Assembly (NCBI RefSeq): GCF_009793335.1
Contig: NZ_WING01000002.1
Coordinates: forward strand, 310,001 to 374,000
Direction: 5' to 3'
From: Actinomadura sp. J1-007
GTDB lineage: Bacteria > Actinomycetota > Actinomycetes > Streptosporangiales > Streptosporangiaceae
Length of the DNA: 64,000 nt
Both the position numbers and the translations under genes were made by a program. Shown here one piece after another: positions 8,066-18,025 of the stretch (its first letter is position 1; each line of letters begins with the position of its first letter). The notes beneath the pieces were generated by a model. The model did no database searches, was not told where the DNA came from, and saw nothing but the letters and a program-made list of their open reading frames with translations.

Positions 8066-8201
8066 GACGGCCCTTGTGAACGGCCGAAGACCAATCCCCA
8101 TATAGACCCGTCGACGAACTCGCCGTCCACGCGCGCCGACGAACGCCGCAGCCCGCTCCCCGACCCTGAGCGGACGCCAGCACCCAAGTACCGGACGCTT
8201 C

Positions 8202-8432
8202 GTGTTCCGCCGCATGACGACCGTTCTCGGCGGGAAGATCATCGGCGACAACATGCGCACCCCGCAGGCGGCCGCCGCGGGAGTGGGTGGCCGAGGTCCC
8301 ACCGGCAGGGTGCCGGACGCCTACAAGGCATGCCTGCGCAACCTGCCGGACGCGCTCGACTTCGAGTTCCTGCTGACCAGGCGGGGAGTTGCTCGTGGTC
8401 GAGACGCTGATGCTCGGCGGCGGGTCGACTGA
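8202..8432 (+). CDS. Unrecognised short open frame, possibly a gene remnant
   Basis: A 76-residue frame (GTG 8202 or ATG 8214) reading GGKIIGDNMRTPQAAAAG and VPDAYKACLRNLPDALDFEF. No family is recognised and no good ribosome site is seen. It overlaps no other gene and ends just before the cupin gene, so it may be the tail of a decayed upstream member of that operon. The rest of 8066-8445 shows nothing else I can name. Confidence 0.25.
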   Translation: MFRRMTTVLGGKIIGDNMRTPQAAAAGVGGRGPTGRVPDAYKACLRNLPDALDFEFLLTRRGVARGRDADARRRVD

Positions 8433-8445
8433 GGAGACACCGAAT

Positions 8446-8877
8446 ATGACCGACAGTGGTTTCGACCAGATCTTCCCTCTCGGGGAGCCCAACGACGCGT
8501 TCGCGCAGTACTTCGTCGGGCAGAGCTACCTGGCCCCGCTGACCGGCGGGAGCGTCCCGGTCAGCAACGTGAGCTTCGAGCCGGGCTGCCGCAACAACTG
8601 GCACATCCACCACGGCACTGCGGGAGGCGGAGACCAGATCCTGCTGTGCACCGCGGGCAGCGGCTGGTACCAGGCGGAGGGCGAGGACCCGGTCGGCATG
8701 GAGCCCGGGACCGTGATCCGGGTGCCGGCCGGAACCAAGCATTGGCACGGCGCGAAGGCCGATTCGTGGTTCTCCCACGTCGCCTTCATCACGCCGGGCG
8801 AGGACGTCGGCAACGAATGGCTCGAACCGGTCACCGACGAGGTGTACGGCGCACTGGGGAACGGGGAGAACGCATGA
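8446..8877 (+). CDS. Cupin-domain protein
   Basis: A 143-residue single-domain cupin. The metal-binding first motif FEPGCRNNWHIHH and second motif VRVPAGTKHWHGAK are both present, so a metal-dependent enzyme or sensor of small molecules is likely. The pattern with NEWLEPVTDEVYGAL near the end resembles cupins related to hydroxynitrile lyase and to those found beside carboxymuconolactone decarboxylases. ATG 8446 follows GAGGAGA. Its stop overlaps the start of the aldo/keto reductase gene (ATGA), so the two are translated together. Substrate unknown. Confidence 0.75.
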   Translation: MTDSGFDQIFPLGEPNDAFAQYFVGQSYLAPLTGGSVPVSNVSFEPGCRNNWHIHHGTAGGGDQILLCTAGSGWYQAEGEDPVGMEPGTVIRVPAGTKHWHGAKADSWFSHVAFITPGEDVGNEWLEPVTDEVYGALGNGENA

Positions 8878-9569
8878 GCATCCTGGAGGAGACGTACACC
8901 CTGTCGAACGGCGTCGAGATCCCCAGGATCGGGCTCGGCACGTGGTTCATCGATGACGACAAGGTCGCCGGCGCAGTCCGTGCGGCCGTCGAGACCGGCT
9001 ACCGCAACATCGACACCGCCCAGGCTTACGGCAACGAGCGCGGCGTCGGAGAAGGGGTGCGCACCGCGAGCGTCCCCTACGCCGAGGGCAACCGCCAGGC
9101 ATGGCGGGCCCTTGAAGACGCGCACAAGGCAGGAAAGCTGCGCTCCATCGGCGTCTCGAACTTCCTCCAGGAGGACCTGGAGAACATCCTCGCCTCCGGT
9201 ACGGTCGCTCCGCACGTCAACCAGCTGCTCGTCCACGTCGGCAACACCCCGTCCGACCTGATCTCCTACTGCGAGTCGAAGGGCATCCTCGTCGAGGCGT
9301 ACTCACCGATCGCCCACGGCGAGATGCTGAAGAACCAGGACGTGGCGGCGATGGCCGAGAAGTACGGCGTGACCGTCCCCCAGCTGTGCATCCGCTACAC
9401 GCTCCAGTTGGGCACCGTGTCGCTGCCGAAGACCGCCGACCCCGACCACATGCGTTCCAACGCAGAGGTCGACTTCGAGATCTCGGAGGCGGACATGGCT
9501 GCGCTGCAGCGCCTGGAGGCCCGGGACTACGGCGAGCACAGCGAGTTCCCCGTCTACTCGGGCAAGTGA
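8874..9569 (+). CDS. Aldo/keto reductase with an in-frame deletion of the catalytic centre
   Basis: A 231-residue member of the AKR5-like group (normal length about 275-280). The N-terminus has the barrel start (NGVEIPRIGLGTWF) and the NIDTAQAYGNE strand with the conserved Asp and catalytic Tyr. Then GVGEGVRTAS joins directly to VPYAEGNRQAWRALEDAHKA. About 45 residues that should carry the catalytic Lys (the TKL strand) and the active-site His (the IHSP strand) are missing, while the frame stays open to the cofactor-binding C-terminus (SLPKTADPDHMRSNAE). The cut is clean and in frame. The protein may be made but should not reduce substrates by the normal mechanism. Confidence 0.8.
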   Translation: MSILEETYTLSNGVEIPRIGLGTWFIDDDKVAGAVRAAVETGYRNIDTAQAYGNERGVGEGVRTASVPYAEGNRQAWRALEDAHKAGKLRSIGVSNFLQEDLENILASGTVAPHVNQLLVHVGNTPSDLISYCESKGILVEAYSPIAHGEMLKNQDVAAMAEKYGVTVPQLCIRYTLQLGTVSLPKTADPDHMRSNAEVDFEISEADMAALQRLEARDYGEHSEFPVYSGK

Positions 9570-9700
9570 GAGGCCGCGCTGATCGCTTTTGTGGTCGGTG
9601 TGCAACACCACGGCTTCATAGCCGAGGGACCGGGCGGCTTGTGTCCGCCCGTGCGTGATCAGGACTTGGCCGGAAGCCGACCGGTTACCGGGGAATGAGC

Positions 9701-9805
9701 GAGCCGGGGAACAACGAACACAGGAGTTCTTCCGGCGCGGCCGTGGTCCGGTCGCTTGACGCGCCGTTGGGCAAGGGTGGCCTGGCCTTGTCGCTTGAGA
9801 ACGAG
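9701..9805 (-). pseudogene. Truncated paralogue of the neighbouring unknown gene
   Basis: About 105 bases resemble the N-terminal coding part of the next gene (10203-10310): shared words include GGGGAACA, CGGCCGTGG and CCGTTGGGCA in the same order and spacing. In the minus-strand frame the piece reads PNGASSDRTTAAPEELLCSL then FPGSLIPR, against PNGEPVDLATADSGNLLYSL then FPGRLILR in the intact copy. No start and no further homology: a leftover of a tandem duplication. Confidence 0.55.
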
Positions 9806-9816
9806 GGCGGGTTCCT

Positions 9817-10321
9817 TCAGATTCTCGCTATGACGCTTCTGGTAGAGCCCGGGGCCGACTCCCCGAAGAGCAGGTCAAGGAATGCGGTGTTGTTCAGCAG
9901 TTCCGGATGGTCTTCAGTGAGGCGGGTCAGGCTGGTGTTGAGGAAGCTCCACAGTGCGGTGAAGAACTCGGGTCTGCTGGTGGATGACCCCGTCGCCGTA
10001 GGTGCGGGTCACCTGGACCTCGACATCGGTGACGATGATCTTCACTACGTCGTCCTGGTCGAAGAACGGAACGCTGCCGCGTCCTTTGGCGATGGCATCG
10101 GAGAAGGCGCGTGGGAAATAGGTTACGACGTTGAGCAGGCTGAGGTGACCGGACTCGCTACCGGCAGTGCTGAGATCCACTGATCCCGACCGCAAAATGA
10201 GCCTGCCGGGGAACAGCGAGTACAGCAGGTTTCCCGAGTCGGCCGTGGCCAGATCGACGGGTTCTCCGTTGGGCAGGAGATTTCCCCGGCCCTCCCGCTC
10301 GAAATCTATGATCATGTTCAT
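9817..10321 (-). CDS. Unknown protein, one frameshift
   Basis: No family recognised. From ATG 10321 the protein reads MNMIIDFEREGRGNLLPNGE and continues through LSLLNVVTYFPRAFSDAIAK and DQDDVVKIIVTDVEVQVTRT to DGVIHQQT. Near 9970 the frame breaks; the other frame then continues naturally as EFFTALWSFLNTSLTRLTED, HPELLNNTAFLDLLFGE to a stop at 9817-9819. Joined, it has about 167 residues and looks like one soluble protein. Two missing bases (one giving CCGG) or one extra base would explain the break. A truncated copy follows it on the same strand, so the family has been duplicated locally. Base composition is less GC-rich than its neighbours. Confidence 0.55.
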
Positions 10322-10558
10322 TCGGGATATCTGTCGGTCGGAGACGGGTGAATGGCGCTGAACCGGCCGACCATACCTGGAGGCGCCTCGTGGATCTCGC
10401 CGGGCCGTTCCAGAGCCTCCGAGCTGCCTGGGGCGGTCCAGTCACCGGAGCACCGGCGAATGCGGGTCCGCGCTTCGGGACATCGTAAGGCGTGACGGGT
10501 GCTGCTTCTTGGAGACGGTGTGAGGTGCGTCGCGGATGAGTGGGCGGCGGGGATGGTG

Positions 10559-12078
10559 TCAGTTCTTGAGGGTTAGGTGGGGGAGGTTGAGGCCGGTGAA
10601 GGCGTTGGCGGTTACGCCGCGGAGGCGTTCTGACCAGACCAGGTGGGCGTGGGCCGACCAGAGGGGGATCGCGGGCATGTCGCGGAGGAGGGCGGTCTCC
10701 GCGAGGCGGGCGGGGATCACGCCTTCGGACGGGGTGGGGGCGCGTTCGGCCTCGGAGATCAGGTCGGTGGTGTAGTCGTCGAGGCCGGGGACGGCGTTCT
10801 GGAGGGGGGCCAGCGCGGCGACGGGGGCGGGGTAGGGCGCCTCTGAGTGGACGACGAACGGGCCGTTCACCTTGTGGGTGTTCAGGGCGGCGGGGAGGTC
10901 GGGGACGGGGTTCGGGCGCGTGTCCAGGCCGAGTTCCTTGCGGAGTTGGTCTGCGACGGCCTTCACCCAGGCGTCGTCACCGGAGTTCGACTGGTACCAG
11001 AGGGGAACGGGCCGGACAGGCCGTTCGCGTCCTTGAGGGCGGAGATGGCGGCGGCGGAGTCGTGCACGCAGTGGCGGCACTGGCCTTCGCGGTGGCCGGG
11101 GATGATTCCGGGCGGGACGAACGAGTTGGCAGGGGAGTACTGGTGGCCGAGTGCTCCTTCGGTCACGGCGCTCCGGTCGATCGCCATCGAGATGGCGTGG
11201 CGCAGGGAGGGCGACGAGAGACGCGCCTCCCAGGCGGGGAACGCCAGGTAGGTCAGCGCGCGGCCGGGGACCGCGAGGTGGCGGCCCCGGAAATCCGAGT
11301 CCATCGACTCGTGCCGGTTGGGCGGTACCGCGGTGGCGATGTCGAGGTCGCCCGCTTCCACCGCCGCGTACTGGCGGGCGTCCGGCATCGCCTTGACGAC
11401 GATCGAACGGCCGCCGGACAGGCGTTCCAGAACGATCCGGCGGCCGTCGTGCGCGCGCACGCGGAGCGGGCCGTTGCCGATCGGGAGGCGCGCGTAGGAC
11501 GACCAGTCCCGCGACCGCAGGACGCCGTCGGGCATCGGCAGGAACGCCGGGTCGCCCAATAGTGAGGGGAAGCCGTTGAACGGGCGGTCGAGCGTCACCT
11601 CGAACGTCCGGTCGTCCTTGACCTTCAGCCCCGCGACGTCCTTGCCGTGCGCCTTCGCGCCCTTCACCCGGGCGACGTCGGTGAACAGGGACGCGCCGTG
11701 CCAGCCCTCGCTCAGCACGGCCGTCCACGCGCCGGTGAACGATCTGGACGTCACCGGCGTGCCGTCGTGGAACCTGCCGCCCTGCCGCAGCCGCACCGTC
11801 CAGACCCGCCGGTCCGGGCTGGTGACCGACTCGGCGGCGGCGTTGACGGGGGCGCCGCTCGCCGGGTCGTACGCCACCAGGCCCGTCCACACCGCGCCCG
11901 CGAGCATCCGCCCGGACGCGTCGCGCACGTCGCCGGGCAGCAGCGTCGCGGGCGGCGCGGCGCCGACCAGGACGCGGGGGTCGGCGGGGTCGCTCAGCGC
12001 CTTCATCGCGACGACGGGCGCCGCGACCACGGCCACCGCGCCGGCGAGGAGGGCGGCGGTGCGCTGGGCGCTCTTCAA
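10559..12078 (-). CDS. ABC transporter substrate-binding protein, family 5, one frameshift
   Basis: An extracellular peptide/solute-binding protein (SBP_bac_5 family). The start is taken as TTG 12078 behind GAGGAG, giving KSAQRTAALLAGAVAVVAA as an N-terminal signal or membrane anchor; there is no lipobox cysteine. Family features include TSPDRRVWTVRLRQGGRFHD near residue 75, and RHAISMAIDRSAV in the middle. The frame breaks near 11005-11010 between ANGLSGP and VPLWYQSNSG; adding one G there (making CCCGGTTCC) gives 506 residues ending GLNLPHLTLKN. No permease or ATPase genes are adjacent, so it would have to share those encoded elsewhere. Confidence 0.8.
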
Positions 12079-12276
12079 CGGGCCACTCCTCGGCTCGGCG
12101 GTCGCCGGTGAGAGTACGGCACGTCCCCGGAGCGCGGAAGGCCGGCCGCGCCACCTGTGACAGCAACGACATGTGCTGACGCTCCTGAGGCCAATTCGTG
12201 ACTCGTCGCCCATTGATCATGGCCGTCCCGGTGTTCACACTGGGCGCTGCGTAGACTCGCTCGAAGTGGAGGCGCC

Positions 12277-13742
12277 ATGCCCCGCAAACCTGTCAGCACG
12301 AGACGCGCGGCCCAGGGCGCCGGCGCGGTCGCCGCCTCCCTGGCGCTGATGGCGGGCACCGCCTGGGCCTGCCCGCCCGAGCCCGGCTATCCGCAGGCGT
12401 CGAGTGCCGGGAAGGGCGCCGAGGCGCAGTCGGAGGGCCGCGACCTCGGCGGGCACTCCGGGCACTACCACCGCGGGGTCGCGAAGGCGGCCGCGAAGGA
12501 CGACGGGGCCGTCAAGGGCGTGGAGCGCGTCGGCGGCGTGCCGGACGCCAAGGGCGCCATCTCGCTGATGTTCATGGACTACGGCCACGGCCGGCACAAG
12601 CGGACGATCATGTACGCGACCGGCCAGTTCGGGCTGAAGGCGTACGACATCACCGCCGACCCCCGCACGCCGAAGCTGGTCGGCCAGCTCAACATGCCCG
12701 GCATGTGGGAGACCGAGGACACCGACTTCGACCCGAAGCGGAAGATCATCTACCTGTCCCGGGACCCGCGCGCGTTCGGCGGCAACACCTCCACCGGCGA
12801 GTCCGGCGTCTACGTCGTGGACGCGGCCAAGCCCGAGAGCCTGCGGCAGATCACCTACGTGAAGGTCCCCGCGGGCCACACGACGACCTGCGTGAACGAC
12901 TGCCGGTACCTGTGGACGGGCGGCCCCGCGAAGGCGAACTGGATGCCCGCGGACTGGGGCGGGCGCCCCGTCTGGGTCACCGACGTGCGCAACCCGGCCA
13001 GGCCGAAGGTCTACAAGGACCCCATCGACACGGGCCGCAACGACGGGAAGACCGACTACACGCACGACATCCAGGTGGACTCCGACGGCGTCGCGTGGGC
13101 GTCCGGGCGCGGCGGCGTCCGCGGCTACTACACCGAAGGCCGCCACTACGATCCGTTGAAGCACAGGTGGCGCAGGGCCACCGCGCACGACCCCGTCCCG
13201 TACGCGGGCGGCGGTCTCGACGAGGCCACCACCAACTCCTCGTTCATGCACAACAGCTACCGCGCCGTGGGCCGCACCCGCGACCAGGCCGCCGACCCCG
13301 CAGGTGGGGGAACGGCAAGCTGCTGTTCATCACCGAGGAGACGTTCAACGACGGCTGCGCGGACGACGGGCTGCTCGTCATCGCCTCGCTCAAGGGCTCC
13401 TACAACGGTGAGGGCTGGCGTTCGACCCCGGAGCGCAAGTTCCGGCTGAACACCATCGCCACGTGGGGGGTCGCGGGCAAGGAGGGCTCCGACATGAGCG
13501 GCTCCGACCGGAGCAAGGACTGCTCGGCCCACTACTTCGACGTCCGCGACGGCGTCCTCGTCCAGTCGTTCTACTCGCAGGGGACGCGCTTCCTGGACGT
13601 CCGCGACCCGACCAACCCCAGGCAGCTCGCGTACTACCGCCCCGCCGACGCCGCCTCCTGGCAGCCGTACTGGCACGGCCGCTACGTCTACGTCGCCGAC
13701 AACACCCGCGGGATCGACGTCCTCCGCCCGACCTTCCGCTGA
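12277..13742 (+). CDS. Secreted LVIVD-repeat beta-propeller-like protein, one frameshift
   Basis: Starts at ATG 12277 after TGGAGGC with a Sec signal peptide (AVAASLALMAGTAWAC). The mature part is a series of short beta-rich blades: LKAYDITADPRTPKLVGQL, GVYVVDAAKPESLRQITYV, PVWVTDVRNPARPKVY and TRFLDVRDPTNPRQLAYY, the LVIVD type of repeat. Such proteins are common in actinobacterial secretomes but have no defined activity. The frame breaks in 13296-13310; adding one base (for example CCCCG to CCCCGG, giving DPGRWGNGKLLF) restores 488 residues. It ends at a strong hairpin shared with the convergent FUSC gene. Confidence 0.8.
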
Positions 13743-13749
13743 CCCCCGC

Positions 13750-13792
13750 CCGTCCGGCGCGCCGCCCTCCCACCCGGCGGCGCGCCGGACGG
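13750..13792. terminator. Bidirectional rho-independent terminator
   Basis: Perfect 17-bp inverted arms at 13750-13766 and 13776-13792 (CCGTCCGGCGCGCCGCC and its complement) with a 9-base loop, followed by TTTCCCTT. It separates the convergent LVIVD and FUSC genes. Confidence 0.85.
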
Positions 13793-13847
13793 TTTCCCTT
13801 CCCGCGGTGTCCGAACGGCGCGTCCGCCGGGGAGTCGGTCGCGTGGT

Positions 13848-15736
13848 CTAGCGGAACTTGTAGGGGATCGTCTTGACATCGGTCGCCCGTGCGCTGCGTT
13901 CGGCGGCGGCCGCGGCGCGGCGCAACTGGTAGCCCGCCTGGCGGACGACCCGCGCGGGGCGTTCGGGCAGATGACGCGCGGCCGCGCCGCGCTGCTGCTG
14001 CCACTCCTCCCGCGCACGCGCGCGGTGCTCGACCCGCAGATGGTCGATGAGCCGGTCCAGGTCCATGAGGATCTCCCCGTACAGCGGCCAGCGGTCGCCC
14101 TCCGCCGCGCGGTGCCGCAGGACGCCGACCAGGAGGTCGCGGCGCTCCCGCGCGGCGCCCACGTGCTGCTCCAGCTCCCGTTCCGCGTCGATGGGACGTT
14201 CCGACCCCCGCTTGAGGTCGGAGCGGACCAGCCGCCGTAGGCGGTCATGCAGGAGGCGATCTCCTCCAGGGTCTCGGCGAGCTGGTGCCGTACGCCCTCG
14301 TCGGTCAGCAGCCGCCGCGCCGCCATCTCCGGGGCCGGACGGTCGGCGTCCCCCGCGCCGCCCCAGCTCCCCTCCGAGGCGGACGACTCGTCCGGGTTCC
14401 GTCCCGCCCAGCTCGCCGTGGCGCCGCCGAGCCCGTCGGGTCCTGCGCCGCCGAGCCCGTCGGGTCCTGCGCCGTCGAGCCCGTCGGGTCCCGTTCCGCC
14501 GCGGCGGGCGTCATCGCTGCCGGGCCCGTCGCCCCGCGCGTTCGCGGCGCGCCCGCCGTCGCCGCCGCCGTCGCCGCCGATCTGGACGCGCTTGCCGTTG
14601 GTGTGGACGGTGCCGTGGCGGGCGCTGTCCAGGAGCTCCGCGACGCGCCGCTGCCAGACGTCCTCGTCTTCGTCGCCGTCTTCGTGCGGTGAGTCCTCCG
14701 CGCCTTCGCGCGGCGAGCCGTCGCCGTCCTCCTGGGCCGCGCCGCGCCGTTCCTGGCGTGGCACCGCCCCCCGGTCCTGTCGCGGCGCGTCCTCCGGCCG
14801 CCCTCCGCTGGACGGTTCCTCTCCGCCGGATGGCTCGCGCTCCTCGGACGGTTCGCGCTCGCCGGACGACTCCTCCTCTTCGCGGTCGGCCTCCGGCACC
14901 TCTTCGGCGAAGCGCTCGTCGTCGGCGAGGCTGCGGGTGAGGCCGCGCAGGGAGAGCGTGAAGTGCTCCATCGTCTCCACGCCGTTCCGGAGCGCGACTC
15001 CGGCGTCGATGAGGTCGCGGGCGCGCGGGTTGAGGCGGACGCTGTCCTCGGCGTCGCCCAGTTCCCGGTCGGTACGGCTGAGGTCGCGGTTGAGGCGGTT
15101 GGCCTCGTCCAGCCAGCGGGCCGCCTCGCCGCGCGCGGGCGCGCGGGTCAGGTCGCTGCTCATCCCGCCGACGAGCGCCGACAGCCGTCCGGACAGGTCC
15201 GTGACCGCCTCGGCCGCCGGACGCACCCGTACGGACGGGACGAGGAACGTCGCGACCAGGCCGGTGCCCGCGCCGATCAGCGTCTCCAGCACCCGGTCCG
15301 CCGCCGCCCACCCGCTGGACGCGCCCAGCGCGAAGATCAGCATCGCGCTGATCGGCACCTCCAGGACCTGGTCGCCCAGGTGCAGCGCGTAGCCGGTGGT
15401 CAGCGCCGCGAGGATCGTCAGGCCGAGCGTCCACCAGGTGAAGCCGATCGTGCTCGCGAACAGCACGGCGAGCAGCACGCCGGACGTCACGGACGCGACG
15501 CGGTGGACGCTCATCCTGATGGTCTGGTACACCGAGTGCTGGACGACCAGCAGCGCGGTCAGCGGCGCCAGCAGCGGCGGCGGGATGCCCTTCGGCAGCA
15601 GCGCGAGCGCGAGCACGTACGAGGCGACGGCGGTGAGCGTCAGCCGCGTGATGCGGTACGCCGTCGACCGGACCTCCGTGGTCAGGTGCAGCGGCGAGCG
15701 CGGGGCCCGCCCCGCCCGCGAGAACACCGGGATCAT
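13848..15736 (-). CDS. FUSC-family membrane protein (aromatic acid exporter type), one frameshift
   Basis: From ATG 15736 the first about 160 residues hold the membrane bundle of the FUSC/ArAE family (LTLTAVASYVLALALLPKG, LLAPLTALLVVQHSVYQTI, VTSGVLLAVLFASTIGFTWW, AMLIFALGASSGWAA). A cytoplasmic helical region follows (LSGRLSALVGGMSSDLTRAP), then a long acidic and Gly/Pro-rich linker with three repeats of GPDGLGGA, and a helical C-terminus. The frame breaks near 14238 at ACCGCCTACGGCGG; one extra C (making TACCGGCGG) joins MTAY to RRLVRSDLKRGSERP and gives 629 residues. Family members export aromatic acids or similar compounds. The gene is divergent from the M14 peptidase gene, about 250 bases away. 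Confidence 0.8.
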
Positions 15737-15986
15737 GGCGGCCCCGGCCGGGCGGCGATCGGTGCTCGGTCGGACACTTCCCCCAGTGAATCCGGTCGAG
15801 TCAGAAGGGCACGTCGAAGCCAGGCAAATCTCCAGCAAAAGGGGGTGCGTTCGCGCAAAGAACGGGGTGAGGGGCGCATCCGGGTGGAAGGTCTTGGATC
15901 GGCCGTTCCGATCGGATAGCGTCCGCAGCAGATGATCACGCGGGCCGGGCGGGGGCGTGCCCGCCGTCGCCGCTGGAGGCATCCAG

Positions 15987-17065
15987 GTGAAGCCGTCCCT
16001 CTCCCGTACCGCCGCCGTCGCGTCCGTCGCCATGGCCGCCTCGCTCGCACCGGCCGCCGGCGCGCTGGCCGCCGCCCCCGCCGCTCCCGCCTCCCCCGCG
16101 TCGCGTCCCGCCGCGTCGTCCCTTCCGCGGCCCCGGGCAAGGGCGTGCGGCTGCACAGCAACGCCGAGCTCGCGCGGGAACTGCGGCGCATCGAGCGGGC
16201 CGGGCACGGCCGCGTCAAGGTCCGCAGCATCGGGACGAGCAACGAGGGGCGTCCGCTGTGGTTCGCCACGCTCGGCACGGGCCCGAAGCGCCTGATGTAC
16301 GTGACGCAGCAGCACGGCGACGAGCCGCTCGGCACCGAGTCGGCCCTCCAGGCGCTGCGCACGCTCGGCGTCGGCGACGGGCGCGACGTCCGGCGGCTCC
16401 GCTCGAAGGTCACGCTGGGCATCGTCGTGCGCGCCAACCCCGACGGGCATGAGCACCGGTGGCGCTACAACTACGACCCGGACGCCGATCCCGAGTACGG
16501 CGAGAAGGGCAAGGGCTACGACATCAACCGCTACCACGACCCGGCCGTGCGGCCCGAGGACAACCCGGTCCCGGAGGCGGCGGCCGTCGAGCGCGCCTAC
16601 GCCCGCTTCCGCCCCTCGGTCATGGTCGATTACCACATGCAGGGGCGGTACGCGTTCCCGCCGCCGGACGGGCGTGAGATCACCACGTCCATCCAGTGGC
16701 CGACCGCGCAGGGCGTGCCCGCCGGCGCGCTCAAGCGCTCCAGGCAGGTCGCGGTGCGGGTGAACGGCGCGTTCACCCGGGCGGGCGCCGTCGTGTCGCA
16801 GTACCCGGGCGGCTCGTACCAGGGGATCGCGCGCAACGCCTACGGACTGCGGGGGAGCGCCTCCCTGCTGGTCGAGCTGAGCGACCTGCCGCCCGCACGG
16901 CAGCGTTTCCAGGTCCGGACGGCGTACCTCTCCATGGTCGATCTCGCCGGAGCCGCGGCGTCCGGCCGCCTCGACGGCATCGACCCCGCGCGCGCCGACG
17001 CGATCCCGCCGAGGGGCCCGGAACTCCCGCAGGGCGCGCGCGCCGAGTCCGCCGAAGCCGCCTGA
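15987..17065 (+). CDS. Secreted M14-family zinc carboxypeptidase, one frameshift
   Basis: GTG 15987 (after CTGGAGGC) opens a signal peptide (LSRTAAVASVAMAASLAPAA, AGALAA). The catalytic domain has the first zinc motif in TQQHGDEPLGTESAL (HxxE), a substrate-binding ANPDGHEHRWRYNY, the third ligand in VMVDYHMQGRY, and a possible catalytic Glu in ASLLVELSDLP, so it is a metallocarboxypeptidase-like peptidase acting outside the cell. The frame breaks near 16127, just after the signal peptide; adding one G (TTCCGCGG to TTCCGGCGG) gives LPAAPGKGVRLHSN and 359 residues. Without the repair the secreted enzyme would lack its export signal. Confidence 0.85.
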
Positions 17066-17098
17066 CGCGTCCCGCCCCCGACGCCCGTCACGGACGCT

Positions 17099-17156
17099 CG
17101 CCCCGGACGCCCGCTCCGGACGCCCGCCACAGCCGGGCTGGCGGGCGTCCGGGGCG
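17099..17156. terminator. Hairpin terminator between convergent genes
   Basis: Perfect 16-bp inverted arms at 17099-17114 and 17141-17156 (CGCCCCGGACGCCCGC and complement). A competing inner hairpin uses 17116-17128 with 17140-17152. No T-run follows, as is common for actinobacterial terminators. It lies between the M14 and CGNR genes. Confidence 0.7.
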
Positions 17157-17160
17157 CGGG

Positions 17161-17706
17161 TCAGGCGGGCGGGACGGCCCGGCGGCGGGCGCGGAAGGCG
17201 GCCACGTTGGTGCGGTTGGCGCACGACTCCGAGCAGAACCGGCGCCGCCCGGCCCGCGACACGTCGGCGTAGACGCGGTCGCAGCCGTCGGCGGCGCAGA
17301 CGCCGGTACGGGACAGGCCGTGCTGGCAGACCAGCTCGGAGAGCTTCATCAGCGTGCTCGCGCGTATCCGGTCGGGAAGCCGCGCCGACGGCGGCGCGTA
17401 GTGCATGTGGACGCCGTGCGGCTCGTGGTTGGCGATGTGCGGGTGCATCGGGATCGCCAGCATCAGGTCGTTCAGGAGAGCGGCGGCCTCGGCGAGGTCG
17501 GTGGACTCGAAGAACGAGCGCAGGGTGCGGCCCCACTCGCGCAGCGCCCCGGCGTCGGACGGCTCGAACTGCTGCCAGAAGTACTCGTTGTCGCGCAGGA
17601 TCGCCCGCAGCGCCTCCTCGCTGTCGTCGCCGTCCGCGCTGGTCACGGCGTTGACGAGGGCCACGGCCGCGGCCACGCCCTTGCTCTTGTACCCGATCGT
17701 CTGCAT
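17161..17706 (-). CDS. CGNR zinc-finger regulator (ABATE domain)
   Basis: A 181-residue protein starting at ATG 17706 (a further 17 in-frame residues upstream lack a ribosome site). The C-terminus has the CGNR-type zinc finger: CAADGCDRVYADVSR, then RRRFCSESCANRTNVAAFRA, with Cys pairs spaced for one zinc; here the name-giving motif is CANR. The N-terminal part is the stress-sensing ABATE-like domain (AVALVNAVTSADGDDSEEAL). Such proteins are small actinobacterial transcription regulators. The gene is divergent from the zinc-ribbon gene, with a palindrome-like element in the shared promoter region that it may bind itself. Confidence 0.85.
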   Translation of the reverse strand: MQTIGYKSKGVAAAVALVNAVTSADGDDSEEALRAILRDNEYFWQQFEPSDAGALREWGRTLRSFFESTDLAEAAALLNDLMLAIPMHPHIANHEPHGVHMHYAPPSARLPDRIRASTLMKLSELVCQHGLSRTGVCAADGCDRVYADVSRAGRRRFCSESCANRTNVAAFRARRRAVPPA

Positions 17707-17736
17707 TGCCCCGGCTCCGGCTCGCGTGCCATGCTG

Positions 17737-17751
17737 TAAATGACATCTTAA
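17737..17751. promoter_or_regulatory. Candidate operator in the CGNR/zinc-ribbon intergenic region
   Basis: TAAATGACATCTTAA is a near-palindrome: TAA-ATG on one side and CAT-CTTA on the other around a central A. It stands out as AT-rich in a very GC-rich setting and lies between two divergent genes. Assignment to the CGNR protein is inference. Confidence 0.35.
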
Positions 17752-17790
17752 CTTCAACCCTTACCGCTGGCCCGAACGACGGGATGGACC

Positions 17791-17997
17791 GTGGAGGATT
17801 GCCCAGGTTGCGGTTGGCCCCAGGCGGAGGTCTACGAGGTGCTGTCGCGCCACCTCACCTCCGAGGGCGTGGTGACCTACACCCGCTGCGCGTGCGGCGA
17901 GATGCAGGTCCGCGTCCAGCCGTACGGTCCGGCCGCGGTCGTCGCGGCGGGCCCGCACCCGTCCCCGCGGAGCCCGCACGCGCCGCCGCCGCCCTGA
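17791..17997 (+). CDS. Small zinc-ribbon protein
   Basis: A 68-residue protein with GTG start 17791. MEDCPGCGWPQAEVYEVLSR and the later TRCACGEMQVRVQPY hold two CxxC/CxC pairs about 30 residues apart, the arrangement of a single zinc ribbon. The last 20 residues are Pro-rich and probably unstructured. Short zinc-ribbon proteins of this kind recur in actinobacteria without known function. It is divergent from the CGNR zinc-finger gene, which may control it. Confidence 0.7.
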   Translation: MEDCPGCGWPQAEVYEVLSRHLTSEGVVTYTRCACGEMQVRVQPYGPAAVVAAGPHPSPRSPHAPPPP

Positions 17998-18025
17998 GCC
18001 CGCACCGCCGCCCGCACGGCTGCCC

